From Rhodobacteraceae bacterium Alg231-30 (GTDB lineage: Bacteria; Pseudomonadota; Alphaproteobacteria; Rhodobacterales; Rhodobacteraceae), in contig FREU01000004.1 of NCBI GenBank assembly GCA_900143615.1, positions 62,001 through 126,000 on the forward strand: a DNA stretch of 64,000 nucleotides, in the 5' to 3' direction. Positions 37,500-47,772 of the stretch are shown one piece after another. The translations under genes were made by a program, and so were the position numbers. A model generated the notes under the pieces. The model was not told the DNA's origin and made no database searches. It saw nothing but the letters and a program-made list of their open reading frames with translations. Position 1 is the stretch's first letter; every line of letters starts with the position of its first letter.

Positions 37500-38681
37500 A
37501 TGCGTCTGCTCCCTGCCCTGTCCGCCTTTGTCCTTCCCACTCTGCTCTCCGCAGGGATGGCAGTGGCAAAAACCCCTTGTGGCGGCTCATTTAACAGCTT
37601 TGTCAACGGTTTGAAGAACGAGGCGATCTCTATGGGCCATTCGCGTGGAAGCGTGGATAAGTTCTTTGCAAGCGTGCGCCAAGACTCAGCGACAATCAAA
37701 GCCGACCGCTCACAAGGTGTGTTTCAATTGCCTTTTCTGGAGTTTTCCCAACGGCTGATCAGTCAGAACCGCATTGATGTGGGGCGCAAGAAAGCGGCGC
37801 AGTATTCTGCCGTGTTTGATCGGGTGGAGCGCCAATATGGCGTATCGCGCGGCGTGCTTCTGGCGTTCTGGGCGTTTGAAACCGATTATGGTGCCTTTCA
37901 GGGCAACTTTAACACGCTCAACTCACTGGTGACGCTATCGCATGATTGCCGCCGCCCCGAGCTGTTCCGCCCACAAGTGTTCGCGGCGCTAGAACTCTAT
38001 GAAAGCGGCAATTTCAATCCCGCCACCACCACCGGCGCGTGGGCGGGGGAGATTGGCATGGTGCAAATGCTGCCTGCGGACATCATCGAGAACGGTGTGG
38101 ATGGTGACGGTGACGGCAAGGTTGATTTGAAGAACTCCGCCCCTGATGCGCTGATGTCGGGTGGCAAAATGCTCAGTCATCTGGGCTGGCGCAAGAACGA
38201 GCCTTGGATGCAGGAAGTCACCGTGCCCCAAAATCTGGATTGGTCCAAATCGGGATTGGACCAGCAGATGAGCACCCGCGAATGGGCTCGAATGGGCGTG
38301 AAGCCACGCGAAGGAAAGCTGGCCAATCTGCCCGCGTCGCTGCTGCTGCCGCAAGGCCGCAAGGGACCTGCCTTTTTGGCCTATCCCAACTTCCACGTCT
38401 ACTTTGAATGGAACAAAAGCTTTGTCTACGTGACCACAGCGGCCTATTTCGGCACGCGGCTGGAGGGCGCGACGCGCTATGCGGCAGGCAACCCCGATCC
38501 GGCCTTTTCCGATGCCAAAATGAAAGAGCTGCAACGTAAGCTGAAATCGCACGGGCATGATGTGGGCAAGGTGGACGGAATTTTGGGCAAGCTCACCCGC
38601 GCCGCCGTGCAAAAAGAGCAAATCCGCCTTGGACTGCCCGCCGATGCGTGGCCGACACAGGATCTTCTCAACAAGCTTTAA
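37500..38681 (+). CDS. MltB-type lytic murein transglycosylase with peptidoglycan-binding domain
   Basis: A 393-residue secreted protein with signal peptide (MRLLPALSAFVLPTLLSAGM, cleavage near AVA-KT). The SLT_2 domain carries Glu127 in AFWAFETDYGAFQG and later GEIGMVQMLPADIIENGVDG. A C-terminal PGB_1 domain (about 335-393) has LQRKLKSHGHDVGKVDGILG. It cleaves murein glycan in the periplasm, leaving 1,6-anhydro-MurNAc ends. It lies 63 nt after cobD but need not be functionally linked. Confidence 0.92.
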   Translation: MRLLPALSAFVLPTLLSAGMAVAKTPCGGSFNSFVNGLKNEAISMGHSRGSVDKFFASVRQDSATIKADRSQGVFQLPFLEFSQRLISQNRIDVGRKKAAQYSAVFDRVERQYGVSRGVLLAFWAFETDYGAFQGNFNTLNSLVTLSHDCRRPELFRPQVFAALELYESGNFNPATTTGAWAGEIGMVQMLPADIIENGVDGDGDGKVDLKNSAPDALMSGGKMLSHLGWRKNEPWMQEVTVPQNLDWSKSGLDQQMSTREWARMGVKPREGKLANLPASLLLPQGRKGPAFLAYPNFHVYFEWNKSFVYVTTAAYFGTRLEGATRYAAGNPDPAFSDAKMKELQRKLKSHGHDVGKVDGILGKLTRAAVQKEQIRLGLPADAWPTQDLLNKL

Positions 38682-38801
38682 CCGAGATCACGCCAACATC
38701 GTGGCCCGCGCTTTTCATCGCAGGATGGCGCGCGGGGACCTCTTCAAAAAGCTGACGGTCGTGGCTATTTGAAGTGGAAATACGCTGTTGGGGAATGAAC
38801 C

Positions 38802-39116
38802 ATGTCACATCCGTTAAACCCCGCCATAGAAATGGCGCTGCAAGCCGCAGAGAAGGCAAACGAATTTTCTGACCTCCCGGGGGCGGGCAAGCCACTGGAG
38901 TTTCTTTCGCAACCCAAAGACGCCGTGATCGACCGGATTATGAAGGAAAACCAAGCCAAACCTCTGGCCGTTGTGTTGAAGAAAAAAGTTGCGGATCTGC
39001 GCAAAGCTTTACAGGCAGAAACGGATGAGACCGCGCGCAAAGCTTTGATGCGCGAGATTGCGGATCAACAGCTGCGGCTGGATTTGGAACTTGAAGCGAT
39101 GACCAAATACGGCTGA
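38802..39116 (+). CDS. DUF1992 (DnaJ-homologue subfamily C member 28-like) protein
   Basis: A 104-residue cytoplasmic protein with the DUF1992 pattern: NPAIEMALQAAEKANEFSDL, PGAGKPL, then a charged helical C-terminus. Eukaryotic relatives carry a J domain; this one does not. Function unknown. It lies 120 nt after the transglycosylase gene on the same strand, with possible weak hairpins between. Confidence 0.85.
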   Translation: MSHPLNPAIEMALQAAEKANEFSDLPGAGKPLEFLSQPKDAVIDRIMKENQAKPLAVVLKKKVADLRKALQAETDETARKALMREIADQQLRLDLELEAMTKYG

Positions 39117-39152
39117 GGGGTGTTGGGCTTGGAGGATTGGCCCCGCTGTGCC

Positions 39153-40079
39153 CTACAATTCGTCCGCCCAAGGGGGCTGTGCACCTGCGCGTGAAACAGT
39201 CACAGCGGCAACCTTTGCGCCATGCTCCAGCGCTTGGCGCAGCACATCCTCAGGCAAGCTGCGCAATTGATCTTTGCGCAGCGCGCCCAATTCAGAGAGC
39301 TTAGCCAAGACCCCTGCGTTAAACGTGTCGCCCGCGCCAACCGTGTCGACAACTTTGGCCTTCTGCGCCGCGACTTGCACCTGTGAGCCATCCGCAAGAT
39401 AGCCAATCGCGCCGTCACCACCGCGCGTCATCAAAACCACCGACGGCCCCTGATCCAGCAAGATATCAACCTTCTCGCCCAGCGACAGCGGTGCAGGATT
39501 AATCCAATTCAGGTCTTCATCTGACACTTTGACGATATCCGCCTTAGCGATCATCCGATCCAGTCGGGCGCGATACCGCGTGTGATCGGGAATAAACGAT
39601 GGCCGGATATTGGGATCAATCATCACCGCGCGCTCACCTGCGTGACGCTCCAAAAGGTCCGCATAGGCATCGGCACCTGGCTCACAGGCCAAGCTGATAC
39701 CGCCAAAAAATAAAGCCGAGATATCGTCGCTCAGCGCAGGCATGTCAGCGGCTTGCAACATCCGTCCCGCCGAGTTTTCATCAAAAAAGGAATAGCTGGC
39801 GTGCCCGTCGACCAGTTGGACAAAGGCCAATGTGGAAGGGCGCTCCGACAGGATCGCGCGGGAGGTGTCGACGTGGCTTGTGCGCAGCGCATTTGCAAGC
39901 AGCTCTCCGAACAAATCTCGTGACAGCCCCGTCAGCAGCCCTGCCGGAACTCCAAGGCGTCCCAAGGCGATCGCGGTGTTAAACACAGCGCCACCCGCAT
40001 GCGGGACGTACCCATCTACCCCAGAGGAGGTGGGGGTTGGGATCATATCAATCAATGCTTCGCCACAGCATAGAATCAT
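39153..40079 (-). CDS. mtlZ: PfkB-family fructokinase
   Basis: A 308-residue ribokinase-fold sugar kinase. N-terminal ILCCGEALIDMIP and GGAVFNTAIALGRLG bind sugar; the C-terminal DTVGAGDTFNAGVLAKL carries the catalytic Asp and anion hole. In the Rhodobacter polyol operon the equivalent gene is mtlZ, fructokinase making fructose 6-phosphate. ATG 40079 starts 1 nt after the mtlK stop, so it closes the operon as the last gene. Confidence 0.88.
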   Translation of the reverse strand: MILCCGEALIDMIPTPTSSGVDGYVPHAGGAVFNTAIALGRLGVPAGLLTGLSRDLFGELLANALRTSHVDTSRAILSERPSTLAFVQLVDGHASYSFFDENSAGRMLQAADMPALSDDISALFFGGISLACEPGADAYADLLERHAGERAVMIDPNIRPSFIPDHTRYRARLDRMIAKADIVKVSDEDLNWINPAPLSLGEKVDILLDQGPSVVLMTRGGDGAIGYLADGSQVQVAAQKAKVVDTVGAGDTFNAGVLAKLSELGALRKDQLRSLPEDVLRQALEHGAKVAAVTVSRAGAQPPWADEL

Positions 40080-40080
40080 G

Positions 40081-41535
40081 TCAGCGCGCCTCCTGGTCCA
40101 GATAGTCCCGCAAAACCGTGCGCGTATCAGAATGCCACAAGCGCGTAATCTGCGTTTCAAATGCGCGGGCAAATTCCGCGTCATCTATCAATGGACCAAA
40201 AATCTCGGTGAGTTCAAGAAACGCATGAGGATTGGTGAGTGAATTCTGCGCAGCTCGGCGCAACGCAACTGCGCGGGGATCATCCAGCTCCTCTTGGGTG
40301 GCGCAATAGCGGCACCAGAGTGCAACCTCTAGGGCCAAGCCTTCTATGGGACGTCCTGCCGCCAAAGCCTCAGAAATCGTTGGCAAAACAAACTTGGGCT
40401 GACGGTTCGAGCCGTCCTGACACAACCGCTCGATCGTGTCGCGCACCTCGGGGTTGGCAAAGCGTTGCATACACGTCGCCAGATAGGCGTGGTAATCCTC
40501 CCCGGGAATGGGCTCCAATATCGGGATCACTTCGCGGTGCATAAGCTGTTGCAACCACTCAGCGATATCAGCATCTTCCATGGCTTCATGCACGCACTCA
40601 AAGCCCAGCAAAGCCGCCGGATAGGCAATGGTGGCATGCCCCGCATTCAGAATGCGCAGCTTCATGGTTTCATAAGGCGTCACATCAGGGACAAACTGCA
40701 CGCCCACGTTTTCGAGCGCTGGCCGCCCAAGAGGAAAGTTATCCTCCATCACCCACTGACGGAATGGTTCGCATACAACGGGAGCAACGTCATCAATGCC
40801 CAATTCTTCACTGACACGTACTCGTTTGCTCTCCGAGGTGACGGGCGTAATCCGGTCGACCATAGAATTTGGGAACACCACGTTTTCAGACACCCAATCG
40901 CGCAGTCGAGGAGAGATCATCGCGGCCAGACCTTCGACTGCCTGGCGCGTCACATGGCCGTTTTCCGGCAGGTTGTCACACGACAGAATAGCAGGTGCTG
41001 CGATGCCACGTTTGTGGCGCAGTTGCAGCGCTGCGAGGATAATTCCGAACACTGTATTAGGCGTCTCAGGGTTCGCGGCATCGTGCACAATGTCAGGGTT
41101 GGTGGTGTCAAACCCATCCGTAGTGGCGTCGATATAATAGCCGCCTTCGGTAATGGTTAGAGACACAATCCGAATGGCAGGATCCGCCATCCGCTCGATG
41201 ATGGCATGGGTGTCGACTTCGCAGAAATCGATCATCGCTCCGGTAACGCGCGCTTCCATCTTACCGGGGCTCATTTCCACCACGGTGCCTAGCCAATCCT
41301 GTGTCGCAAGGGCTTCGCGCCGCGCGGCGTCAAACGGCATAATGCCCGCGCCAACGATGGCCCAGTCGTGATCCAGCCCTAGGTTAAACAGGTCTTCAAG
41401 ATAAGCTGCCTGATGGGCGCGGTGGAAATTCCCCACCCCGATATGCAAGATACCCGCACTTAGGCCAGAACGGTCATAGCGCGGTGTCCCCACGCGGGAA
41501 TCTAAGTCTTTCAAGATGTTATCCGACAGTTTCAT
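40081..41535 (-). CDS. mtlK: Mannitol 2-dehydrogenase
   Basis: A 484-residue long-chain polyol dehydrogenase that oxidises D-mannitol to D-fructose with NAD+. N-terminal HIGVGNFHRAHQAAYLEDL binds NAD; VVFPNSMVDRITP and KLRILNAGHATIAYPAALLG hold catalytic Lys, Asn and His residues. ATG 41535 shares its A with the SmoS stop (TAATG), so I prefer it to the start at 41571. Length matches Rhodobacter MtlK. Confidence 0.94.
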   Translation of the reverse strand: MKLSDNILKDLDSRVGTPRYDRSGLSAGILHIGVGNFHRAHQAAYLEDLFNLGLDHDWAIVGAGIMPFDAARREALATQDWLGTVVEMSPGKMEARVTGAMIDFCEVDTHAIIERMADPAIRIVSLTITEGGYYIDATTDGFDTTNPDIVHDAANPETPNTVFGIILAALQLRHKRGIAAPAILSCDNLPENGHVTRQAVEGLAAMISPRLRDWVSENVVFPNSMVDRITPVTSESKRVRVSEELGIDDVAPVVCEPFRQWVMEDNFPLGRPALENVGVQFVPDVTPYETMKLRILNAGHATIAYPAALLGFECVHEAMEDADIAEWLQQLMHREVIPILEPIPGEDYHAYLATCMQRFANPEVRDTIERLCQDGSNRQPKFVLPTISEALAAGRPIEGLALEVALWCRYCATQEELDDPRAVALRRAAQNSLTNPHAFLELTEIFGPLIDDAEFARAFETQITRLWHSDTRTVLRDYLDQEAR

Positions 41536-42308
41536 TAGCTCATCCACTGTCCGCCATCGACGTTGTAGCATTGCGCAACGACGTAGTCGGACTCACTAGA
41601 GGCCAGAAAAATGGCCATACCGCACAGGTCGTCGGCAGTGCCCATGCGCCCATAGGGCACGGCCTCGCCGACTTCGGTTTTCTTTTGCCCGGGGGCTTTA
41701 TTCTCATATTTGGCAAAGAAGGCATCGACGCCATCCCAATGCTCGCCATCCACCACACCGGGGGAAATGGCATTCACATTGATGCCGTGCTCAATCAGAT
41801 TGAGGCCTGCAGATTGGGTCAGGCTGATCACGGCGGCTTTGGTGGCACAATAGACCGCCACCAAAGCTTCGCCGCGACGCCCGGCCTGGGAGGCCATGTT
41901 GATGATTTTGCCACCGCCGCCACGTTCGATCATATGGCGTGCCACCGCCTGCATCATGAACAGAGTTCCCAAGACATTGATGTCAAACACACGCTGGGTG
42001 TCAGTGCGATCAATTTCCACCAAGGGAGCTGCGGAAAAGATCGCAGCGTTGTTGATCAGAATGTCTATCTGTCCAAGCTCGGCGATAGCACGCGCCAGCC
42101 CAGCATCAATGCTGCTCTGGATTGTTACGTCCAATTGAATGGCAAAAGCGTCCGCGCCCAAATCCTGCGCCGAGGCTTGCGCGCGGTCGATGTCTATATC
42201 GGCGATCACAACGCGCGCACCTTCGGCCACATAGGCACGGGCAAAGGCAAGGCCAATGCCGCGCGCCGCGCCGGTAATAAGCGCCGTTTTTCCCGCCAAC
42301 CGCTTCAT
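41535..42308 (-). CDS. smoS: L-iditol/sorbitol 2-dehydrogenase (SDR family)
   Basis: A 257-residue short-chain dehydrogenase with [15 protein letters not shown] (NAD binding), NNAA, the catalytic Ser in [24 protein letters not shown] and Tyr/Lys in YCATK. It matches sorbitol dehydrogenase SmoS, oxidising D-glucitol to D-fructose. Start overlaps the SmoK stop by ATGA and end overlaps mtlK by TAATG, so translation is coupled through the operon. Confidence 0.93.
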   Translation of the reverse strand: MKRLAGKTALITGAARGIGLAFARAYVAEGARVVIADIDIDRAQASAQDLGADAFAIQLDVTIQSSIDAGLARAIAELGQIDILINNAAIFSAAPLVEIDRTDTQRVFDINVLGTLFMMQAVARHMIERGGGGKIINMASQAGRRGEALVAVYCATKAAVISLTQSAGLNLIEHGINVNAISPGVVDGEHWDGVDAFFAKYENKAPGQKKTEVGEAVPYGRMGTADDLCGMAIFLASSESDYVVAQCYNVDGGQWMS

Positions 42309-43309
42309 TCGAAGCGCAATCCAGATGAGTCGAACTTGTGGATGACGTCATCACGGGGTGTGAGATGAATGGTGTCGCCGTGACGGAACCCGACTTCGCC
42401 CCCTGCACGCACGGTGATGGTTTCAGCCAAACCCGTGTCATGCACATGGAAGAACGAGTCCGACCCAAGGTGTTCCGAGACGCTGACCACACCTTTCCAG
42501 GCACCACTGCTTGCAGAGACCTCGATATGCTCGGGGCGTACCCCAATTGTGTGTGCACCATGTTTGGCGGCCTCTTCGCCTTCGATGAAGTTCATTTTTG
42601 GCGATCCGATGAAACCGGCAACAAACTTGTTCCTTGGAGCGCGATAGAGATCAAGCGGGCTGCCAACTTGTTCAATAACACCAGCCCGCAGAACGACAAT
42701 CTTGTCGGCCATAGTCATAGCTTCGACCTGATCATGGGTCACATAGATCATCGTGGTCTGCATGCGTTCGTGCATTTCGCTGATCTCAAGGCGCATGCCA
42801 ACCCGCAGAGCCGCGTCAAGGTTTGACAGAGGTTCGTCAAACAAGAAGCCCGAGGGGTTGCGCACAATAGCCCGACCAATCGCCACACGCTGACGCTGTC
42901 CACCCGATAGGGCGGCAGGCTTACGCTCCAGATAATCATTCAGGTTCAGCGACTCCGCCGCGGCCTCGACCTTTTTGTCGATTTCGGCTTGTGGCATTCC
43001 TTCCATACGCAGCGGGAAGGCGATGTTCTTGCGCACCGACATATGCGGGTAGAGCGCATAAGACTGAAACACCATCGCCAGACCACGTTTGGAAGGTGGA
43101 ACCTGTGTCACATTCTCGCCGTCGATCTCGATATCGCCAGAGGTCAGATCCTCAAGCCCCGCGATCATGCGCAACAGGGTGGATTTCCCACAGCCCGAGG
43201 GGCCGACAAACACTGCGAACTCGCCATCTTCAATGGTCAGATCCAGCGGTGGAATAACTTCGACGTCGCCGAATTTCTTGCTGACCTTATCAAGTACAAT
43301 ACGTCCCAT
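42305..43309 (-). CDS. smoK: Polyol ABC transporter ATP-binding protein
   Basis: A 334-residue ATPase of the MalK/UgpC type: Walker [11 protein letters not shown]-loop [14 protein letters not shown], signature [19 protein letters not shown], Walker [13 protein letters not shown]-loop VTHDQ. A C-terminal TOBE/OB region (about 240-334) could mediate regulation. It powers SmoFG. The Walker B region FLFDEP instead of LLMDEP is a small, probably neutral, variant. Confidence 0.94.
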   Translation of the reverse strand: MGRIVLDKVSKKFGDVEVIPPLDLTIEDGEFAVFVGPSGCGKSTLLRMIAGLEDLTSGDIEIDGENVTQVPPSKRGLAMVFQSYALYPHMSVRKNIAFPLRMEGMPQAEIDKKVEAAAESLNLNDYLERKPAALSGGQRQRVAIGRAIVRNPSGFLFDEPLSNLDAALRVGMRLEISEMHERMQTTMIYVTHDQVEAMTMADKIVVLRAGVIEQVGSPLDLYRAPRNKFVAGFIGSPKMNFIEGEEAAKHGAHTIGVRPEHIEVSASSGAWKGVVSVSEHLGSDSFFHVHDTGLAETITVRAGGEVGFRHGDTIHLTPRDDVIHKFDSSGLRFE

Positions 43310-43320
43310 TGGTCTTTTCC

Positions 43321-44154
43321 TTATTTCACGGCGCCGAAGGTCAAGCCTTGGACCAGTTGTTTCTGACAGAACCAGCCCAAGACCACGATGGGTCCGACGG
43401 CGGCTGCGGAGACCGCAGAGAGGCGGCCAAAGAACAGACCTTCCGGGGCGCGGTTGCCTTCGATCAGTTTGGATAGGGTCGCGGCCTCAGTGGTGGTCAG
43501 GCGAACGGTCCAGTAAGCTTCGTTCCAGCAGAAGATGAAGCACAGAAGCGCGGTTGAAACGATCCCACCCCAGGCAAGCGGCACAAGGATCTCCTTGAAT
43601 TCACCCCAGGTGTTCACACCGTCCATCTGTCCCGCTTCGATGATATCCTTGGGGATCTCCTTGAAGTAGGTGAACAGCATCCAGACCACGATCGGCAGGT
43701 TGATGAGACTCAGCACCATGATGACCAGAAAATGGGTGTCAAACAGGCCCAAGCTTTTCGTCAGAAAAGTCATCGGATAGAGCACGGCCGCCGCTGGCAA
43801 CATCTTGGTGGACAGCATCCACATCAGCACATCTTTGGTCGCTTTGCTGGGGTTAAACGCCATTGCATAAGCACAGGGAATGCCGACAAACAGCGTAAAT
43901 ATAGTGGCCGAAACCGCGGTGATGACCGAGTTCTTGGCAAAGCGCCAATAGTCATAGTTCTCGGTCATGTTGAGATAGTTCTCAAGCGTCGGCTGGAACA
44001 CAAACAGATACTCGGGTTTGACCGCGTCTGCGTCTGACTTAAAGCTGGTCAGGATCATCCAGAAGATTGGAAAGAAGAACAGTAGTCCAACAGCCCAGGC
44101 CAGAACCGGCCGTCCGTATTTTGAGAACCTTGAAGGGGGTGCAACAATAGCCAT
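43321..44154 (-). CDS. smoG: Polyol ABC transporter permease SmoG
   Basis: A 277-residue permease with six membrane helices and the MalG-type EAA motif ([20 protein letters not shown]...ILVPLAWGG). It pairs with SmoF to form the channel. It starts 11 nt after smoF and ends 11 nt before smoK. Tail GLTFGAVK is usual for the group. Confidence 0.92.
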   Translation of the reverse strand: MAIVAPPSRFSKYGRPVLAWAVGLLFFFPIFWMILTSFKSDADAVKPEYLFVFQPTLENYLNMTENYDYWRFAKNSVITAVSATIFTLFVGIPCAYAMAFNPSKATKDVLMWMLSTKMLPAAAVLYPMTFLTKSLGLFDTHFLVIMVLSLINLPIVVWMLFTYFKEIPKDIIEAGQMDGVNTWGEFKEILVPLAWGGIVSTALLCFIFCWNEAYWTVRLTTTEAATLSKLIEGNRAPEGLFFGRLSAVSAAAVGPIVVLGWFCQKQLVQGLTFGAVK

Positions 44155-44165
44155 GATTGTCTCCT

Positions 44166-45104
44166 CTATTCCATCAATGTCTTGCCAATCATGCGCAGCA
44201 AGAAGATCGCTACGATGTTGGCAAGGATGACTGCAAAGATGCCCGTGGCACTTGCGGCCCCAATGTTGTTGTTGGCAAATTCACCAATCAGATACGGCAG
44301 GTTTTTGTTGCCGTTACCGCGACTTACGATTTCGATCTCGGCATAAAGTGAGAGGTGGAAAATCGCCTGGATCATCACCACGATCGCGATCGGGCGTCCA
44401 AGGTGCGGCAGCGTCAGAAAGCGGAACTGAGACCATGTGCTCGCGCCATCCAGAATGGCGGCTTCTTTCTGCTGCTGGTCCTCAGATTGCAGCGACGTCA
44501 TGAAGATCAACACTGCAAACGGGGTCCACTGCCATGTGACCATCATGATCACCGCATAGGCTGATGTCTGGGTGGCACGGAACGAGATCGGCTCAAATTC
44601 AGGCCACATCGAGAAGAACCACCCAACCAGCGGTGCGTCTCTGAGACCTTCTACCAAACTGTTGATCCCGCCGACGGCCAAACCGTTCAGGCCAAGTACC
44701 GGATCCAAAATCATGTTGATCCACAACACGGCGTTCACGGCAGGCATCACAAAGAATGGCGAGATCAAAAGGACGCGCACGATACCTTGTCCGGGGAACG
44801 TCTTGTTAATCAGGACAGCGATCAGGATGCCTAGGATAACGGTGGCAAACAGGATGCTGCAGACAATGAAAATACTGTTCTGAACGGCGAACCAGAAGTC
44901 CTTGGAGTTCAGGACAAATTCGTAGTTCCCAAGTCCGCGCCAGTTGCTAAGGCTTGGAGATGTCCATTCCGGACGACGAAGGCTGTTCAATACGTAGCGG
45001 ATAAAGGAGAAATACAGCGTCATCCCAAGTGGGACCAGCATCCAGACTAAGAGCAGCAAGACCGCGGGGGACTGAAGAAGGCGGGGGAGCGTTCTTTGTG
45101 ACAT
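44166..45104 (-). CDS. smoF: Polyol ABC transporter permease SmoF
   Basis: A 312-residue MalF-type permease with about six helices (PAVLLLLVWMLVPLGMTLYF first) and the EAA loop QQKEAAILDGASTWSQFRFLTLPHLGRP. It forms the membrane channel with SmoG. It follows smoE after a 153-nt gap containing a strong stem-loop. Confidence 0.92.
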   Translation of the reverse strand: MSQRTLPRLLQSPAVLLLLVWMLVPLGMTLYFSFIRYVLNSLRRPEWTSPSLSNWRGLGNYEFVLNSKDFWFAVQNSIFIVCSILFATVILGILIAVLINKTFPGQGIVRVLLISPFFVMPAVNAVLWINMILDPVLGLNGLAVGGINSLVEGLRDAPLVGWFFSMWPEFEPISFRATQTSAYAVIMMVTWQWTPFAVLIFMTSLQSEDQQQKEAAILDGASTWSQFRFLTLPHLGRPIAIVVMIQAIFHLSLYAEIEIVSRGNGNKNLPYLIGEFANNNIGAASATGIFAVILANIVAIFLLRMIGKTLME

Positions 45105-45219
45105 AAGACTATCCTTCCAGCAAAACGGTTTTCGTTGAGCTTGTGAAGTGTGAGTAATAATTTTCGGGTTTTGAGTGTCGCTAGATCAGCTGCATAAAAC
45201 AAGCGACTGAGGTAAAGAT

Positions 45220-45242
45220 GGGGCCCAGACCAGCCGGGCCCC
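45220..45242 (-). other. Stem-loop between smoE and smoF
   Basis: GGGGCCC and GGGCCCC form a perfect 7-bp GC stem around a 9-nt loop, 16 nt after the smoE stop. On the transcribed strand it is followed by ATCTTT, a weak U-run. It probably protects or partly terminates the smoE message so the binding protein is made in excess. Confidence 0.7.
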
Positions 45243-45257
45243 TCTTAGAACGTAAGC

Positions 45258-46541
45258 TTAGTAGTAACCTGCTTCACGCATGATCGCGTCAGCAGCGGCC
45301 TGTGATGCAGCCAAAGCGTCGTCAACCGACTTGGCACCGGACAGAGCGGCCGCCATTTCCTGAGCGACGGCAGAGCCGACTTCTGGAAACTCAGGGATCG
45401 CTGCGAACTGAACACCTACGTATGGCTTCAGATCTGTTGCTTCAGGAGCGGCAGATTCAATCGCGGCCATTTCTGCGGCTGCAAAAGATGCGGCTGCCTG
45501 GAACTCAGGATAGGCATATGTTGATGCACGTGTTCCAGTTGGAACAGAACCCCAACCGAACTCTGGGTGATCAGCAACAGCTTTGATGTACTCTTTGGAT
45601 GTGGCCCACTCGATGAAAGCATGTGCTGCTTCAGCGTTTGGTGATCCTGTTGGAACAGCCATTGCCCAAGCCCACAGCCAGTTCGCACCAACTGGATTAC
45701 CAGCGTTTGGCGACTGAGCGTAAGCTACGCCTTCAACTTCCAGGAACGAAGCTGCGATTGTGGCGTCAATCCACATGCCGCATTTGCCTTCGTTATAAAG
45801 CGCAAGGATTTCGTTGAACGAGTTACCTTCAGAACCGGGAGGGCCGTAGTTGCCCAGCAGATCAACGTAGAAGTTGATCGCCGCTTTCCACTCGTCTGAA
45901 TCGATGGTTGGTTTGTAGTCTGCATCAAACCATGCGCCACCAAAGGAGTTCACAACCGTGGTGATGAACGCCATGTTGTCGCCCCAACCGGGCTTACCAC
46001 GCAGACAGGCACCATAAACACCTTCGTCTGGGTTGTGGATTGCAGCCGCAGCAGCTTTGACGTTGTCCCAGCTGTCGTTGTCAGCAATCGAGACGCCCGC
46101 CGCGTCGGTCAGATCCTTGCGATACATGACCATCGAGCTTTCACCGTAGAACGGTGCCGCATACAGCGTGCCTTCGTGAGACAAACCGTTGCGCATAGCT
46201 GGCAACATATCGTCTACGTCGTATTCAGCACCAAATTCCAGTGGTTCGATCCATCCGGCAGCACCCCAAATCGGAGCTTCCTGCATGCCGATGTTGATGA
46301 CATCGTACTGACCACCGCCAGTTGCTGTATCTGAGGTGACCTGCTCGCGCAGAACGCCTTCTTCCAGAGAAACCCACTCAAGCTCGACACCGGTTTCAGC
46401 GGTATAAGCTTCAGCAACTTTCTGCATGTTGATCATATGGCCGTTGTTTACAATCGCGATTGTAAGACTTTCGGCGTGTACGCCACCGGCTGCAAGCAGC
46501 GATAGAGCCGTGGCTGCACGAAATGCACTCTTCAAAGACAT
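45258..46541 (-). CDS. smoE: Polyol-binding periplasmic protein
   Basis: A 427-residue solute-binding protein with a Sec signal (SAFRAATALSLLAAGGVHA-ES). It matches the sorbitol/mannitol-binding group: INMQKVAEAYTAETGVELEW, YDVINIGMQEAPIWGAAGWI, then GSPNAEAAHAFIEWATSKEY. It captures hexitols for SmoFGK. GGGAGG precedes the ATG. First structural gene after the LacI regulator. Confidence 0.92.
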   Translation of the reverse strand: MSLKSAFRAATALSLLAAGGVHAESLTIAIVNNGHMINMQKVAEAYTAETGVELEWVSLEEGVLREQVTSDTATGGGQYDVINIGMQEAPIWGAAGWIEPLEFGAEYDVDDMLPAMRNGLSHEGTLYAAPFYGESSMVMYRKDLTDAAGVSIADNDSWDNVKAAAAAIHNPDEGVYGACLRGKPGWGDNMAFITTVVNSFGGAWFDADYKPTIDSDEWKAAINFYVDLLGNYGPPGSEGNSFNEILALYNEGKCGMWIDATIAASFLEVEGVAYAQSPNAGNPVGANWLWAWAMAVPTGSPNAEAAHAFIEWATSKEYIKAVADHPEFGWGSVPTGTRASTYAYPEFQAAASFAAAEMAAIESAAPEATDLKPYVGVQFAAIPEFPEVGSAVAQEMAAALSGAKSVDDALAASQAAADAIMREAGYY

Positions 46542-46598
46542 CCGTTTCCTCCCGTAATTGGATGTTACCCCACTACGCTAGCGAAAAAGGTGCCGCGC

Positions 46599-46617
46599 CG
46601 TCAAATACTTTTTGACG
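46599..46617 (-). promoter_or_regulatory. Candidate LacI-family operator upstream of smoE
   Basis: CGTCAAATACTTTTTGACG is a dyad with perfect 7-bp arms around 5 nt. On the minus strand its right arm contains TTGACG, a plausible -35 box with TAGCGT 18 nt downstream. A repressor bound here would block the smo promoter. A related sequence (TCAATACTTGACGCGCG, 47773-47789) lies upstream of the lacI-type gene. Confidence 0.55.
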
Positions 46618-46657
46618 CGCGTAAAGTTTTGTAAATTTTCCGTTTATATACAAAAGT

Positions 46658-47689
46658 CTAGGCGGACTTTCTCATAACCAACCGGCCCTGAAACATGGTT
46701 GTTCCCCGCGCTTCGCGCCGATTCTCACTCTCGATGATCGAAAAAAGCGACTCAGCGCTAGTGCGCGCTATGGCGCTATAGTCCTGCGAAACCGTGGTCA
46801 GCCCGGGGCAGGTATAGCGCGCAAAAGGGTGATCATCATGGCCCGCGATGCGCAATGTACAATCAGGGCTAATCCCAACCTTCTCTCCCAACTCAAACGC
46901 AGCCGACAGCATTCCAATGGCCAATCGATCATTCGAACACAGGATGGTCCGGCTGGGCAAAGCCGGATCCGACAAAACCCGTGTGCCTTCGCGAAAGCCA
47001 ACTTCTTCAAAGTCCCAGCCTTCGCCCTCGACCTGTAAAAGATGCGGTGTATGTCCTAGCTTTTCCATCACCGCCATATAGGCCGTACGCCGCTTGATCG
47101 CGTTCGGGTTTGCAGGCGTTTTCATCTCAAAAAACACCGGTGGTGTGCCGGTGCGGCACAGATACTCGACGATCAGCGCGATACTTTGGTCATTATCAGA
47201 ACCAACAAAAGCTTCCCCCACGCCATCTAGATTGGCATCAAACAATACCGTTGGCACATCTTCGCAAAACGCCTTGATCCGCGCCCTATCACTTGTGCGC
47301 CCAAGCGGCGCGAGCAAAACACCCGCCGGTTTGATGGACCTGAGGCTTTCGATATTGCTCAGTTCCTGCGCAGGATCACCATGTGAGGACAGCATGATCG
47401 GACGAAACCCCGCATCAATTACCAGTGTCTCAACGTTGCGCGCGATCTCTGCAAAAAACGGATCGGCAAGATAGGGCACGACAATTCCGATGTTTTTGGT
47501 CTGCCGACGGTTCTGATTAATCGCATAGATGTTAGGGCGATAGTCAAACTTCTCCAGAGCGGCTTCGATCTTCTTGCGCGTCGAAGCACGGACACTGTCC
47601 GGATTGTTAAAATACTTTGACAGAGTTGGTCTAGAAATTCCGCTGACCGACGCAAAATCATCCATATTTCGGATTTGAGGATCATCCAT
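46658..47689 (-). CDS. LacI family transcriptional regulator of the polyol operon
   Basis: A 343-residue LacI-type repressor. The helix-turn-helix is at about 9-55 (DDFASVSGISRPTLSKYFNN and KKIEAALEKFDYRPN). The periplasmic-binding-like domain begins NIGIVVPYLADPFFAEIARN. It lies directly upstream of smoE in the same orientation, so it most likely senses a hexitol or derivative and controls the smo/mtl genes and itself. Confidence 0.9.
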   Translation of the reverse strand: MDDPQIRNMDDFASVSGISRPTLSKYFNNPDSVRASTRKKIEAALEKFDYRPNIYAINQNRRQTKNIGIVVPYLADPFFAEIARNVETLVIDAGFRPIMLSSHGDPAQELSNIESLRSIKPAGVLLAPLGRTSDRARIKAFCEDVPTVLFDANLDGVGEAFVGSDNDQSIALIVEYLCRTGTPPVFFEMKTPANPNAIKRRTAYMAVMEKLGHTPHLLQVEGEGWDFEEVGFREGTRVLSDPALPSRTILCSNDRLAIGMLSAAFELGEKVGISPDCTLRIAGHDDHPFARYTCPGLTTVSQDYSAIARTSAESLFSIIESENRREARGTTMFQGRLVMRKSA

Positions 47690-47772
47690 AACGCGCGCCT
47701 ACGTCCTTCATTCGGTCTATACCCAAGCTCAAAAGCCACGGCGGGCATCGAATTAACTTTCGCTTCCCCTTA

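Noticed and set aside
38705-38736. CCCGCGC/GCGCGGG stem after the transglycosylase gene
   Set aside because: Loop is long and no U-run follows; ordinary GC-rich sequence could give this by chance.
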